Positions 1 to 7,899 of a DNA stretch of 28,569 nucleotides are shown one piece after another (the first letter of the stretch is position 1; each line of letters begins with the position of its first letter). Origin of the DNA: an uncultured Lachnospiraceae bacterium (GTDB taxonomy: Bacteria; Bacillota; Clostridia; Lachnospirales; Lachnospiraceae); the NCBI GenBank assembly GCA_910585215.1, contig CAJUDQ010000043.1, forward strand, positions 1 to 28,569. Direction: 5' to 3'. The position numbers and the translations under genes were made by a program. The notes below the pieces were generated by a model, which did not search any database, was not told where the DNA came from, and saw nothing but the letters and a program-made list of their open reading frames with translations.

Positions 1-34
1 CACACTCTTTCCCTACACGACGCTCTTCCGATCT
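1..34. other. Illumina sequencing adapter (not genomic)
   Basis: Bases 2-34 match the 33-base Illumina read-1 adapter: they begin ACACTCTTTCCCTACACGAC and end GCTCTTCCGATCT. Base 1 would be the last base before it. This is library sequence left on the contig end and should be trimmed; the genomic sequence starts at 35. Confidence 0.98.
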
Positions 35-214
35 TTTGTCAGGGTTTTCCAGCTCATAGATAAGAAGCATGGAAAGCCGGCCAAAAAGAATTTTGTCATC
101 GAGCAGCTTGTTTTTAATGGAATTTGTACATAAAATTCCTGTAATAATTGAAATAATCAGCATAATAGAACTGATAAAAACAATATGCAGCTTTTTATAT
201 AAACTATTCAGCAT
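35..214 (-). CDS. Sensor histidine kinase, N-terminal fragment
   Basis: Only about 60 codons are present before the gene runs into the adapter at the contig edge. The reading begins at the ATG at 214-212 (MLNSLYKKLHIV...) and has one strongly hydrophobic segment at about residues 9-30, as expected for the first membrane helix of a sensor kinase. The start overlaps the end of the upstream response-regulator gene by 11 bases, the usual arrangement of a translationally coupled regulator-kinase pair. No kinase motif lies inside the window, so the assignment rests on position, topology and the overlap. It would sense an unknown signal and phosphorylate the regulator encoded just upstream. Confidence 0.72.
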
Positions 215-893
215 GTTTTTTCTCCAATTTATAACCGGCCCCATAAACAGTTTTTATTTCACAGCCGCTTCCTATTTCTCTCAAACGTTTTCTGAGAAAG
301 GAAATATAATTGTCTACATTTCCAGGCATGATATCAGCGTCAGTTCCCCATATTTTGTTTATGAGCTGTTCTCTGGAAAAAAGAATATCCGGATGACTGA
401 TAAAGACAGTTAACAGTTCTGATTCTCTGGCAGTTAACAGAAGAGAATTTGTACCACAGGACAAAATACGTTCTGTTGGGGAAAAAGATAAATCAGAAAA
501 ACAAAAATTTTTTTCCTGTTTGATTTCTGATGGTCGTCTGGTTAATGCCCGAATACGTGCAAGCAGTTCAGGAATATGAAAAGGTTTTACCAGATAATCG
601 TCTGCCCCGTTGTCTAATCCTTCTATACGGTCATTCAGTTCTGACATTCCAGTGATAATAATAACAGGGATTGTAATTCCTTTTCTTCGCATGGCTTTTA
701 TAATACTCATTCCGTCAATAATTGGAAGCATACGGTCAATAATTGCCAAATCATAGGAATATTCTGTGTTTAACGCATAAAGCATGGCAGTTTCCCCGTC
801 GTTACAGGAATCAACAATATATCTGTTTTTTTGCAGTGCCTCCTGTATAGAACTGCAAAGATTTAAATCATCCTCTAATAATAATATTTTCAT
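204..893 (-). CDS. OmpR/PhoB-family response regulator
   Basis: A 229-aa protein with an N-terminal receiver domain (about 1-115) and a C-terminal winged-helix DNA-binding domain (about 130-229). Receiver landmarks are the acidic pair D8/D9, the phospho-acceptor D53 in AIIDRMLP, T81 and K103 in LVKPF. The reading frame is open back to an ATG at 914. The internal ATG at 893 is preferred because AAAGGA sits at normal spacing before it and the protein then begins MKILLLEDD, as the family does. The truncated kinase follows with overlap. The divergent lipoprotein/FtsX/ABC module at 1175-5083 is the likely target, as in other Firmicute TCS-ABC pairs. Tandem 11-bp repeats upstream suggest autoregulation. 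Confidence 0.93.
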   Translation of the reverse strand: MKILLLEDDLNLCSSIQEALQKNRYIVDSCNDGETAMLYALNTEYSYDLAIIDRMLPIIDGMSIIKAMRRKGITIPVIIITGMSELNDRIEGLDNGADDYLVKPFHIPELLARIRALTRRPSEIKQEKNFCFSDLSFSPTERILSCGTNSLLLTARESELLTVFISHPDILFSREQLINKIWGTDADIMPGNVDNYISFLRKRLREIGSGCEIKTVYGAGYKLEKKHAE

Positions 894-916
894 GATATCA
901 AGTCCTTTTTCCATAT

Positions 917-963
917 AGTATAGCAGATAATTCTCTAAAAATCCTCTAAAAAGTTTTCAAAAA
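917..963 (-). promoter_or_regulatory. Response-regulator promoter with three tandem 11-bp repeats
   Basis: Read on the plus strand, 931-941 (TTCTCTAAAAA), 942-952 (TCCTCTAAAAA) and the weaker 953-963 (GTTTTCAAAAA) are head-to-tail repeats with an 11-bp period. On the minus strand they cover the -35 position, upstream of a -10 hexamer TATACT (rc of 917-922). Tandem sites one helical turn apart are typical of OmpR/PhoB regulators. Autoactivation by the regulator at 204-893 is inferred. Confidence 0.6.
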
Positions 964-1021
964 ATCATGTTGTATTACAGGATTTTTTGAAAGATTTTCA
1001 GTTAAAATGAGTCTGTCAAAA

Positions 1022-1043
1022 ACAAATTTTAAACGAAATTTGT
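1022..1043. promoter_or_regulatory. Inverted repeat in the divergent control region
   Basis: ACAAATTT (1022-1029) and AAATTTGT (1036-1043) are perfect 8-bp arms around a 6-base centre. They lie about 20 bp upstream of the candidate -35 of the lipoprotein/ABC operon, so this could be an operator. The AT-richness lowers its significance. Confidence 0.35.
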
Positions 1044-1062
1044 AAAAACAAAAATGAGGTTG

Positions 1063-1144
1063 TTGCAAAATAACTCCAGGAACAATATATATGTTACAAT
1101 TTTTTTGAAAAACAATAAATTGTACTGATTACCATTTTGTAACA
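1063..1144 (+). promoter_or_regulatory. Candidate promoter and leader inverted repeat of the lipoprotein/ABC operon
   Basis: TTGCAA (1063-1068), a 17-bp spacer and TATATA (1086-1091) make a reasonable sigma-A promoter for the gene at 1175. Directly after the -10, TGTTACAA (1092-1099) pairs with TTGTAACA (1137-1144), an 8-bp inverted repeat just upstream of the AGGAAAGG ribosome-binding site. It could be a repressor site or a leader stem. Confidence 0.45.
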
Positions 1145-1174
1145 GCCAAAAAAATAGGAAAGGCAGGTTTTATT

Positions 1175-1735
1175 ATGAGCACTTGGAAAATGAAAAAGGC
1201 TTTCATTATTGGATTATGTACATTTATTCTTACTGGCTGTAATGCAAAAACAGACGAAAAAGATACCGATAAAAAGGATATCAGAAATTTTCAGACAAAC
1301 ATTGCAGGAGAAAAGACAGGCAAGGAAAACGACAATAACGAAAATAAAAACAGCGGAAATGATAAGGCAAAAAATATAGAAGGAAATATGAATGCGGACA
1401 GTCTGTATGAATCGGCAGATTTGACAGGAAGAGTTGTAAATTTTTCCGACAGTGGATGCACAATAACTCCTGATATTGCGGGAGATGACGGAAAAACAGT
1501 TATGGGTGCCGCACCCGGGTATGAAAGCGAGGAGACAAATATATCCATATCCTATCAGGAAAATTGTGAAGTCTGGATTGCAACTATTCAAATATCAAGT
1601 GGAATGGCAAAAATGGAACAGGCATCTGTTTTGGATATAAAAAAACAGTCAAGTGTTATTGTCTATGGAAGTTTTGAGGACGAACGCCATATTGCAGCCG
1701 AAAGAATTATTATTTGTCATCATGTAAATTCCTGA
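1175..1735 (+). CDS. Small secreted lipoprotein of the ABC module
   Basis: A 186-aa protein with a lipoprotein signal: basic start (MSTWKMKKA), hydrophobic core and lipobox LTGC, giving Cys22 as the lipidated residue. A low-complexity Lys/Asp/Asn/Glu-rich linker (about 25-72) follows, as in many Gram-positive lipoproteins. The C-terminal half is globular and predicted extracellular; I do not recognise its fold. A second possible start (MKKAF) lies five codons in. The gene sits 16 bases before the first permease start and begins the four-gene ABC operon. It may present a substrate or act as an extracellular adaptor for the FtsX permeases, which is inferred from position only. Confidence 0.8.
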   Translation: MSTWKMKKAFIIGLCTFILTGCNAKTDEKDTDKKDIRNFQTNIAGEKTGKENDNNENKNSGNDKAKNIEGNMNADSLYESADLTGRVVNFSDSGCTITPDIAGDDGKTVMGAAPGYESEETNISISYQENCEVWIATIQISSGMAKMEQASVLDIKKQSSVIVYGSFEDERHIAAERIIICHHVNS

Positions 1736-1751
1736 ACAGGAGGCAGTGATT

Positions 1752-2966
1752 ATGAAATTTTATCAGCTTGCGTTTCGATATTTATACCGGAAAAAGTCAA
1801 GGACATTTCTTTTGCTTCTGGTGATGGTTGTAATTAACAGCATGATTTTAAGCTCTGGCATGATTTTGCGCGCCTCTGATAAATCTCGTATTGCCATGCA
1901 AAAGAAGATGGGAACAAAGATAGTGTTGGAAACAGAAGACAAGAATCAGTATATTATGGAAAAAGAAGCGGAAAGGTTACAAAAGATAAAAGAAGTGGAA
2001 AGGTTAAATCGTATTGGCAGCAGTCCGGCATATCCGGTTAATTTTAATCCCATTACAAAAAGTGATTCCGAGGAAGAAAGGAATCATATGATAGATTTAC
2101 AGTCCTGTGATAATCTGGAGCGTGACAATGGATTTGATGATTTAAGATATCGTTTGCTAAGGGGAGATACAATTACAGAAGATTCAAAAAATGAGGCTGT
2201 AATTAATTTTACACTTGCAGAGGCTAATGGACTTGAAATAGGAGAGGAACTGGAAATTGCCACACAAACCGGAAAGGTGGTTACTGTAAAAATTACAGGT
2301 ATGTATATTACAGGAAACGAGAGAAACCAAATGGATACACTTTCTTCAGCAGACCGCCTTGAAAATCGGATTTTTATTGATAATGATTCTTATAAAGAGC
2401 TGTTTGATACTGCGGCATATTACAAAATAGCAGTGTATATAAAAAATCCAAATCAAACCGCAGTACTGGAACAAGAGGTAAAGGAGCTTCTTGGAAATAA
2501 AGTAGATATCACAACGTCTGATACATTATATCGTCAGCTTGAAGTACCATTAAATCAAATTATTCGTGTAATGAAACTTATGCTGATACTTACATTGATT
2601 GCAGGAGTAACTGTAATTTCACTGCTGCTCTGTATGTGGATGCGGGCAAGAAAAAGGGAAGTGGCAGTTTTTGTCAGTATGGGGAAGACAAAGACAGAAA
2701 TTTTTATGCAGTTTTTTCTGGAAACAGTAAATGTTTTCTGTTTGTCCATATGCTTTGCCTGTATATCGGGCAGAGGAATTGCGGGTATTATGGAAAACTT
2801 GTTAACTAGAAGTGGGGAGGTCTCTTTGGGTGTTTCTCTTCATGTATGGGATATTGCAGCCGTATTTTTTATCGGCGGTTTCACAGTGGTTCTGGCGGTA
2901 TGTATTTCTTTGACACCAGTATTAAGAGCAAAACCAAAAGATATATTATCAAAGATGGAGGGATAA
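1752..2966 (+). CDS. FtsX/MacB-like ABC transporter permease (first)
   Basis: A 404-aa membrane protein with the FtsX topology. There is one N-terminal helix (about 18-40), a large extracytoplasmic region (about 41-270) and three C-terminal helices, and the end LRAKPKDILSKMEG is typical of this family. The C-terminal segment after the second helix reads MRARKREVAVFVSMGKTKTEI, the FtsX-type coupling region. A GTG at 1746 is in frame, but the AGGAGG at 1738-1743 is only two bases from it and eight from the ATG at 1752, so 1752 is chosen. It should pair with the second permease and the ATPase downstream. The substrate is not evident; peptide-antibiotic resistance, lipid handling and mechanotransmission are all known in the wider family. 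Confidence 0.88.
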   Translation: MKFYQLAFRYLYRKKSRTFLLLLVMVVINSMILSSGMILRASDKSRIAMQKKMGTKIVLETEDKNQYIMEKEAERLQKIKEVERLNRIGSSPAYPVNFNPITKSDSEEERNHMIDLQSCDNLERDNGFDDLRYRLLRGDTITEDSKNEAVINFTLAEANGLEIGEELEIATQTGKVVTVKITGMYITGNERNQMDTLSSADRLENRIFIDNDSYKELFDTAAYYKIAVYIKNPNQTAVLEQEVKELLGNKVDITTSDTLYRQLEVPLNQIIRVMKLMLILTLIAGVTVISLLLCMWMRARKREVAVFVSMGKTKTEIFMQFFLETVNVFCLSICFACISGRGIAGIMENLLTRSGEVSLGVSLHVWDIAAVFFIGGFTVVLAVCISLTPVLRAKPKDILSKMEG

Positions 2967-2968
2967 AA

Positions 2969-4426
2969 ATGAATTGTTTTAGTCTGGCATGGCGTTCTGT
3001 AATAAGAAAGCCTGCAAAAAGTGCATTGTTATTTCTGACGGTATTTATTATCAGTCTGCTTCTTTTGTCTGGCATCAGCAGCGGGAAAGCCGGTGTTTTG
3101 GTACAGGACAGCAGCAGACAGGCGATAGGAGCAGGGCTTCTTTTGGAGAGAAATCTGGAAGACCGGCGTCAGAGAATGGCTGAATTGTCAAAACAAATAG
3201 GGGAAAAGGATGGCAGTCTGGAAGGATATCATCAGGAAAAGGTTATGATAAGCGGGTATGAAAGCTTTGTAGGATGGACAGATAACTTTTTTGAAACTTT
3301 GTTGATGGAAGATATTAAAAAGATTGCAGATACAGAAGGAATTGAAGATTATAATGTTACAACAATAGCGACTGCAGCAAAACCGGTTAATTTTATGCGC
3401 ATTGAAGACGAGGATGCAGACCAGTACAGTGACCTTGGCGGAGTAACACTGGTTGGAAATCTGGATATGTCAATGGATTCACATTTTCTTTCTGGAAATG
3501 CTTATATGAAAAGCGGACGAATGATTGAAAAAGGAGATAAAAACGTCTGTGTTATTTCAGAGGAGCTTGCAGATAAAAATCACCTGCAAATTGGCGGAAA
3601 ATTAACCTTTGGTGATTGCAAAAATAAAGAAAATACAACTGTTTATGAGGCGGAAATCGTAGGAATCTATCAGGTAAACCAGCCGATTATATCTTATATG
3701 TCGGGAGATACGTATCGTTCTGAAAATATTATCTTTACGGATTTAGATTTTCCAGAAAAAGCAGAGGGGAAAGAAAATGACCCTTTGTATGAAAGGGCAT
3801 ATTTTAAACTTGCGGATGTAAATGAATATGAAGCGGTAAAAGAGGCGGTAAAGCATACAGATATTGCCTGGGAGAAGTATGACTTGATTGACAATAATGG
3901 AAATATAGATATTATGTCCGCTAATTTTAATGAACTGGAAAAATACAGTAAAGTTTTGACATGGGTGATTTCCGGCGCAGGTCTTGTTATTTTAATTTTG
4001 ATTTTTCTGTTCTGGATGAAAAATAGAAATAAAGAAATTGGAATTATGTTATCAATGGGAGTTTCAAAAGTTCGGATTTTGGTACAGATATTAACAGAAG
4101 CACTTCTTATTGCGGCAGCTGCAATATTATTGTCTTTTCTGGCAGCTCCGAAGGTTTCAGAACTGACAGCGGATTATCTGGTACAGCAGCAGGTGAGAAA
4201 TGCAGAAGAACAGGATTTACTGGATGAGGGAAAGGTGGCATCCTCTGATGGTTTTTTGAATCAAAAATCAGGACAGAAAGTTCAGGATGTGCATACGGAA
4301 ATTACATCTGGAATGCTGATGAAGGATGGGTTTGGCATAGCAGGTATGACAGTGGTTTCTGTGTGGCTGGCAGGTTTTGTTATATTAAAAAAAGCGCCAA
4401 AAGATATATTGAGTGAAATGAGTTAA
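2969..4426 (+). CDS. FtsX/MacB-like ABC transporter permease (second)
   Basis: A 485-aa permease with the same plan as its upstream neighbour: N-terminal helix (about 20-40), a long extracytoplasmic domain, then three helices ending in KKAPKDILSEMS. The segment NRNKEIGIMLSMGVSKVRI is the conserved FtsX-like region after helix 2. The open frame extends further upstream, inside the previous gene, but the ATG at 2969 directly follows the preceding stop (2964-2966) and has GGAGGG before it. Translation is therefore probably coupled. An unusually long extracytoplasmic insert lies between the last two helices (about 405-455, Gln/Glu/Asp-rich). It probably forms a heterodimer with the first permease. 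Confidence 0.88.
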   Translation: MNCFSLAWRSVIRKPAKSALLFLTVFIISLLLLSGISSGKAGVLVQDSSRQAIGAGLLLERNLEDRRQRMAELSKQIGEKDGSLEGYHQEKVMISGYESFVGWTDNFFETLLMEDIKKIADTEGIEDYNVTTIATAAKPVNFMRIEDEDADQYSDLGGVTLVGNLDMSMDSHFLSGNAYMKSGRMIEKGDKNVCVISEELADKNHLQIGGKLTFGDCKNKENTTVYEAEIVGIYQVNQPIISYMSGDTYRSENIIFTDLDFPEKAEGKENDPLYERAYFKLADVNEYEAVKEAVKHTDIAWEKYDLIDNNGNIDIMSANFNELEKYSKVLTWVISGAGLVILILIFLFWMKNRNKEIGIMLSMGVSKVRILVQILTEALLIAAAAILLSFLAAPKVSELTADYLVQQQVRNAEEQDLLDEGKVASSDGFLNQKSGQKVQDVHTEITSGMLMKDGFGIAGMTVVSVWLAGFVILKKAPKDILSEMS

Positions 4427-4438
4427 GGAGGCTGCATT

Positions 4439-5083
4439 ATGATTTTAGAGGCAAAAAATGTGGAATATGTATATAAATCTCAAATGGAAAGAAAGATTTT
4501 GGATAATATCTCGATTCAGTTTCAGGAAGAAAAGTTTTATACTATTATCGGTTCAAGCGGAGCCGGAAAAACAACGTTTCTGTCTTTGCTGGCAGGTCTT
4601 GACAGTCCAACGGCAGGGAAGATTTTTTACGAGGGAGAGGATATACAGAGCAAAGGGCTAAATTATCACAGAAAGCATCATATTTCACTGGTTTTTCAGG
4701 AATATAACCTGATTGATTATCTTACTGCAAAGGAAAATGTCAGAACAGGAGGAACAGAAAAACCGGAAGAACTGCTTTTAAAGGTTCATATGCCACGGGA
4801 GGCATGGAATCGAAATGTTATGCAACTATCCGGCGGACAGCAGCAGCGTGTGGCGATTGCGAGAGCTCTGGCGAGCAATGCGAAGGTTCTGCTTGCAGAT
4901 GAGCCCACGGGAAATCTGGATGAACAGACAGCGGCAGAGATTATTGAGCTGTTGAAGCATACAGCTCATAAGCTTGGAAAATGTGTGATTGTTGTTACGC
5001 ATAGCAGGTATCTTGCGAATGAGGCAGATGAAATTATACAGATAAAGGATGGAAAGGTTGAAATGCCTTTTATGAGATTTTAG
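4439..5083 (+). CDS. ABC transporter ATP-binding protein (MacB/LolD type)
   Basis: A 214-aa nucleotide-binding subunit that should power the two FtsX-like permeases encoded just upstream. Walker A is GSSGAGKT (38-45), the Q-loop lies at FQE (86-88), the signature LSGGQQQR at 130-137, Walker B LLADEPTGNLD with D154/E155, and the switch His at 188 (VVTHSR). The GEPTGNLD-like stretch is characteristic of the MacB/LolD/BceA branch. A strong AAGGAGG precedes the ATG, 12 bases after the permease stop. All catalytic residues are intact, so the transporter is probably functional. It ends the operon; a convergent MerR gene follows. Confidence 0.95.
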   Translation: MILEAKNVEYVYKSQMERKILDNISIQFQEEKFYTIIGSSGAGKTTFLSLLAGLDSPTAGKIFYEGEDIQSKGLNYHRKHHISLVFQEYNLIDYLTAKENVRTGGTEKPEELLLKVHMPREAWNRNVMQLSGGQQQRVAIARALASNAKVLLADEPTGNLDEQTAAEIIELLKHTAHKLGKCVIVVTHSRYLANEADEIIQIKDGKVEMPFMRF

Positions 5084-5089
5084 CAGGAA

Positions 5090-5180
5090 GGGGCTGTCAA
5101 ATTAAGCAAAACATATATCGTATATATCAAAATTAAAAACTGCTATATATTGTATGAATTATCCTTAGTGCGACAGCCTC
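5090..5180. terminator. Weak shared stem between convergent genes
   Basis: GGGGCTGTC (5090-5098) can pair with GACAGCCTC (5172-5180), nine pairs including one G-U. The 73-base AT-rich loop holds smaller palindromes. The right arm overlaps the end of the MerR gene. It may act as a bidirectional terminator; the long loop keeps confidence low. Confidence 0.3.
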
Positions 5181-5989
5181 GATTTACAAGCCACTGTAAT
5201 CATTGTAATATAATCTTCACGGTTTTTCAGCGACATTTCGTTGAGTCCCTCCTCATAAGCATATCCAGATAATTCCAGATGATTTTCCTCTGCAAAAGAA
5301 CAAATGTTGCTGTATACTTCTTTCAGCTTTTCCCATCCTCCGATACAAAATGCTCTTACATAGGTTCCATATGGTCTTATTTCATCATATAGTTCTGGAT
5401 TTTGTTTTCCATAGGCAAAAAAACAGTCATATTTCTCATAGTTACCTTCAAAAATATGGTGGATAGAAATACGGCTTCCAAAGTTATCATAAAGCCCGAA
5501 AATTGATTTCAGCCTCATGGAAAAATCGGCGGCAACCACAAAATCATTGTCGTCATAGGCGCCTGTAATGGGTTCGCTCAATAAAAGCTGCTGTTCTGGA
5601 AGTGTTATAATATCTATTTTTCCATGCTGTGCTGTCAGACTAAGCGCCAGCTTATCCGATTTTTTCTCCAAAAATGACTTTGTATTTAAAAGCTCCTGAA
5701 TAGACCTGTCAATCAGGTCTTTTTTTTCACAAATTAAATCCGCAAACGAAGCCTCGGAAGGACTTTTCTGATAACGGAGGATTTCTTCAATCGACAGACC
5801 GATTTTCCGAAGTGTTACAATCAATTCCAGTTGAACGGACTGAAAACAGGTGTAATAACGATATCCGTTATCGTCTTTAAACTGGGGAGAAAATAAGCCG
5901 ATTTCATCATAATAATGCAGAGTACGCTTATTGATTCCATTCATTTTTGCAAATTGTCCTGTGGTATATAAAAATTTTTTATTTTTCAT
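5165..5989 (-). CDS. MerR-family regulator with GyrI-like effector domain
   Basis: A 274-aa one-component regulator. Residues about 8-80 form the MerR winged helix (YTTGQFAKMNGINKRTLHYY...NGYRYY) followed by the dimerisation helix (about 85-130). Residues about 135-270 resemble the GyrI/BmrR-type drug-binding domain. BmrR-like proteins bind amphipathic drugs and activate an efflux gene by untwisting a promoter with an over-long spacer. Exactly such a promoter lies just upstream in the divergent direction (6001-6031), so this protein very probably activates the exporter genes at 6174-9639. AAGAGG lies before the ATG. The ligand cannot be read from the sequence. Confidence 0.9.
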   Translation of the reverse strand: MKNKKFLYTTGQFAKMNGINKRTLHYYDEIGLFSPQFKDDNGYRYYTCFQSVQLELIVTLRKIGLSIEEILRYQKSPSEASFADLICEKKDLIDRSIQELLNTKSFLEKKSDKLALSLTAQHGKIDIITLPEQQLLLSEPITGAYDDNDFVVAADFSMRLKSIFGLYDNFGSRISIHHIFEGNYEKYDCFFAYGKQNPELYDEIRPYGTYVRAFCIGGWEKLKEVYSNICSFAEENHLELSGYAYEEGLNEMSLKNREDYITMITVACKSRLSH

Positions 5990-6000
5990 CTAAAAACCTC

Positions 6001-6031
6001 TTGACTTTACAGTTACTGTATAGTCTACAAT
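6001..6031 (+). promoter_or_regulatory. MerR-type promoter with operator dyad
   Basis: TTGACT (6001-6006) and TACAAT (6026-6031) are separated by 19 bp, the over-long spacing MerR activators correct. The spacer carries a perfect 23-bp dyad at 6003-6025: GACT-T-TACAGT-T-ACTGTA-T-AGTC, centred on 6014. It drives the exporter operon at 6174, with a leader of about 135 nt. Confidence 0.9.
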
Positions 6032-6173
6032 ATCACATGTTAAGAAAAATTGCAATAGAAAAAATTATGACGCTGCGATTTTCCAAAAAAATATGTAAAT
6101 TTACAGAGATATGTTTGAGAAACAGGATAGTTTTTTCAGAAGAAAATCGGCAATCGGACAAAGGAGGATTTTT

Positions 6174-7898
6174 ATGAAAACAATTTTTTTAAATGCAAAG
6201 CTAAAAGGCAGGCAGATTTTACTGTTGTCTGCATTGGTGCTGGTTTCGGCAGTCGGAGAAATGCTGCTGCCCTCTTTGCTGGCTCAAATGATTAACAGTG
6301 GTGTAACAGCTTCTTCAGAGAATACGATTTTCATACTTGCAGCTGTTATGGCCGGTATTACAGCACTTGCCTGTATAATTAATTTTTTATCTGTACGAAT
6401 TGCATCCCGCATTTCTACCGAATTTGCTGCCAGACTTCGCGGACAGGTTTTTGAAAAGGTACAGAGTTTTTCAGCAGCGGAACTTGACAGATTTGGTACT
6501 GCCAGCCTGGTTACGAGAAGTACATCAGATATTACGAATGTGCAGAATTTTCTTACCATGCTTTTACGAATTGGTATTCTTGCACCTATGATGGCAGTGG
6601 CGGGACTGGTTTTCTCTGCGGCTACCGGCGGACAGGTCAGTTCGGTATTAAGTGTTGCGATTCCGGTATTATTGATTGGATGTGGTATTGTCATTTTGTT
6701 TGCTTCCAGTTATTCGGTTAAACTCAGAAAAAAGCTGGACAAAATTAATCAGTTATTTCTGGAATCTTTAGAAGGTGTTCGTGTTATCAGAGCTTTTAAT
6801 AAGCAGAAGGCGGAAAGCAGACGTTTTGATGAAGCAAATACGGATTATGCGTTCACTGCAATGACTTCGGGACGGATTACAAGTCTTTTACTTCCTGTGA
6901 TAAATGTGACCTTTGGTGTAACGACTGCGGCGGTTTTAGGACTTGGCGCTTATTATGTGGAGACAGGTGCCATGCATGTCGGGTCACTGGTTGCAAACAG
7001 TCAATATATCAGCATGGTACTGATGTCAGTTATGATGCTCGCGCTTGTGATTATGATGTTTCCAAATGCCTATGCCTGTTCAGCAAGGATTGCCGAAGTA
7101 TTGAATACAGAGACAAGTATTCAGGATGGCAGTTTTCCCTTGGAAAATCGTACACTTTGTTCCACAGTAGAATTTCGTCATGTAACTTTTGCATATCCCG
7201 AAGCGCAGGAACCAATTTTGAAAGATATCAGCTTTGAGGCACATCCCGGTGAAATTACCGCGATTATAGGAGGAACAGGGCGTGGCAAGTCCAGTATTCT
7301 GAAATTGATTCCGCGTTTGTATGACCCGTTGTTTGGAGAAGTTCTGATTGACGGTGTAAACGCAAGGGAGTATGCGTTAGATGAGCTTCGTTCTCTGATT
7401 GGATATGTTCCTCAGAAAAATGTGTTATTTTCTGGAGATATTGCTTCTAATTTGAATTTTGGAAAGGATTCAGGTACAGAAAAAGACTGGAAGGAAGCTG
7501 CACAGATTGCATGTGCGGAAGAATTTATTCTGAAAAAGCAGAATGGATATCATGATTCGATTGCTCAGGGTGGAACAAATCTTTCTGGCGGACAGCGTCA
7601 GCGTATGGCGATTGCACGGGCAATTATGAAAAAACCGGAAATTTATCTGTTTGATGACAGTTTTTCTGCTTTGGATATGAAAACCGACCAGACACTGCGC
7701 AGAAATCTGAAAGCTTCCATGGGAAATGCCACTGTGATTATGGTGGCGCAGCGAATCAGCACTATTTTGGATGCAGACCGTATTCTGGTGGTAGATGACG
7801 GCATGATTGTTGGTCAGGGAACACATAAAGAACTTTTGCAAACCTGTCCGCTTTACCGTGAAATTGCAGAGATACAGTTGGGAAAGGAGGCTGTCTGA
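6174..7898 (+). CDS. Heterodimeric ABC exporter, subunit with degenerate ATP site
   Basis: A 574-aa half-transporter: six-helix exporter domain (about 15-300) then an ATPase domain (about 330-574). Walker A is GGTGRGKS (366-373) and the signature is an intact LSGGQ (470-474). The catalytic glutamate after Walker B is Asp (D494-D495 in YLFDDS), and the switch His is Gln (Q526 in VAQRIST). Such changes mark the subunit that supplies the Walker motifs of the non-hydrolysing site in heterodimers of the BmrC/D, LmrC/D and TM287/288 type. The open frame runs back to 6111, but AAGGAGG at 6161-6167 fixes the start at 6174. It is probably induced by the divergent MerR regulator and exports drugs or peptides. 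Confidence 0.93.
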   Translation: MKTIFLNAKLKGRQILLLSALVLVSAVGEMLLPSLLAQMINSGVTASSENTIFILAAVMAGITALACIINFLSVRIASRISTEFAARLRGQVFEKVQSFSAAELDRFGTASLVTRSTSDITNVQNFLTMLLRIGILAPMMAVAGLVFSAATGGQVSSVLSVAIPVLLIGCGIVILFASSYSVKLRKKLDKINQLFLESLEGVRVIRAFNKQKAESRRFDEANTDYAFTAMTSGRITSLLLPVINVTFGVTTAAVLGLGAYYVETGAMHVGSLVANSQYISMVLMSVMMLALVIMMFPNAYACSARIAEVLNTETSIQDGSFPLENRTLCSTVEFRHVTFAYPEAQEPILKDISFEAHPGEITAIIGGTGRGKSSILKLIPRLYDPLFGEVLIDGVNAREYALDELRSLIGYVPQKNVLFSGDIASNLNFGKDSGTEKDWKEAAQIACAEEFILKKQNGYHDSIAQGGTNLSGGQRQRMAIARAIMKKPEIYLFDDSFSALDMKTDQTLRRNLKASMGNATVIMVAQRISTILDADRILVVDDGMIVGQGTHKELLQTCPLYREIAEIQLGKEAV

Positions 7899-7899
7899 T

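Noticed and set aside
69..413. Plus-strand open frame at the left edge
   Set aside because: It is antisense to the response regulator and kinase, both of which have clear family motifs or topology.
5092..5178. Insertion-sequence ends (GGCTGTC/GACAGCC)
   Set aside because: There is no transposase, no target duplication, and one arm lies in the MerR coding end; a weak terminator is simpler.
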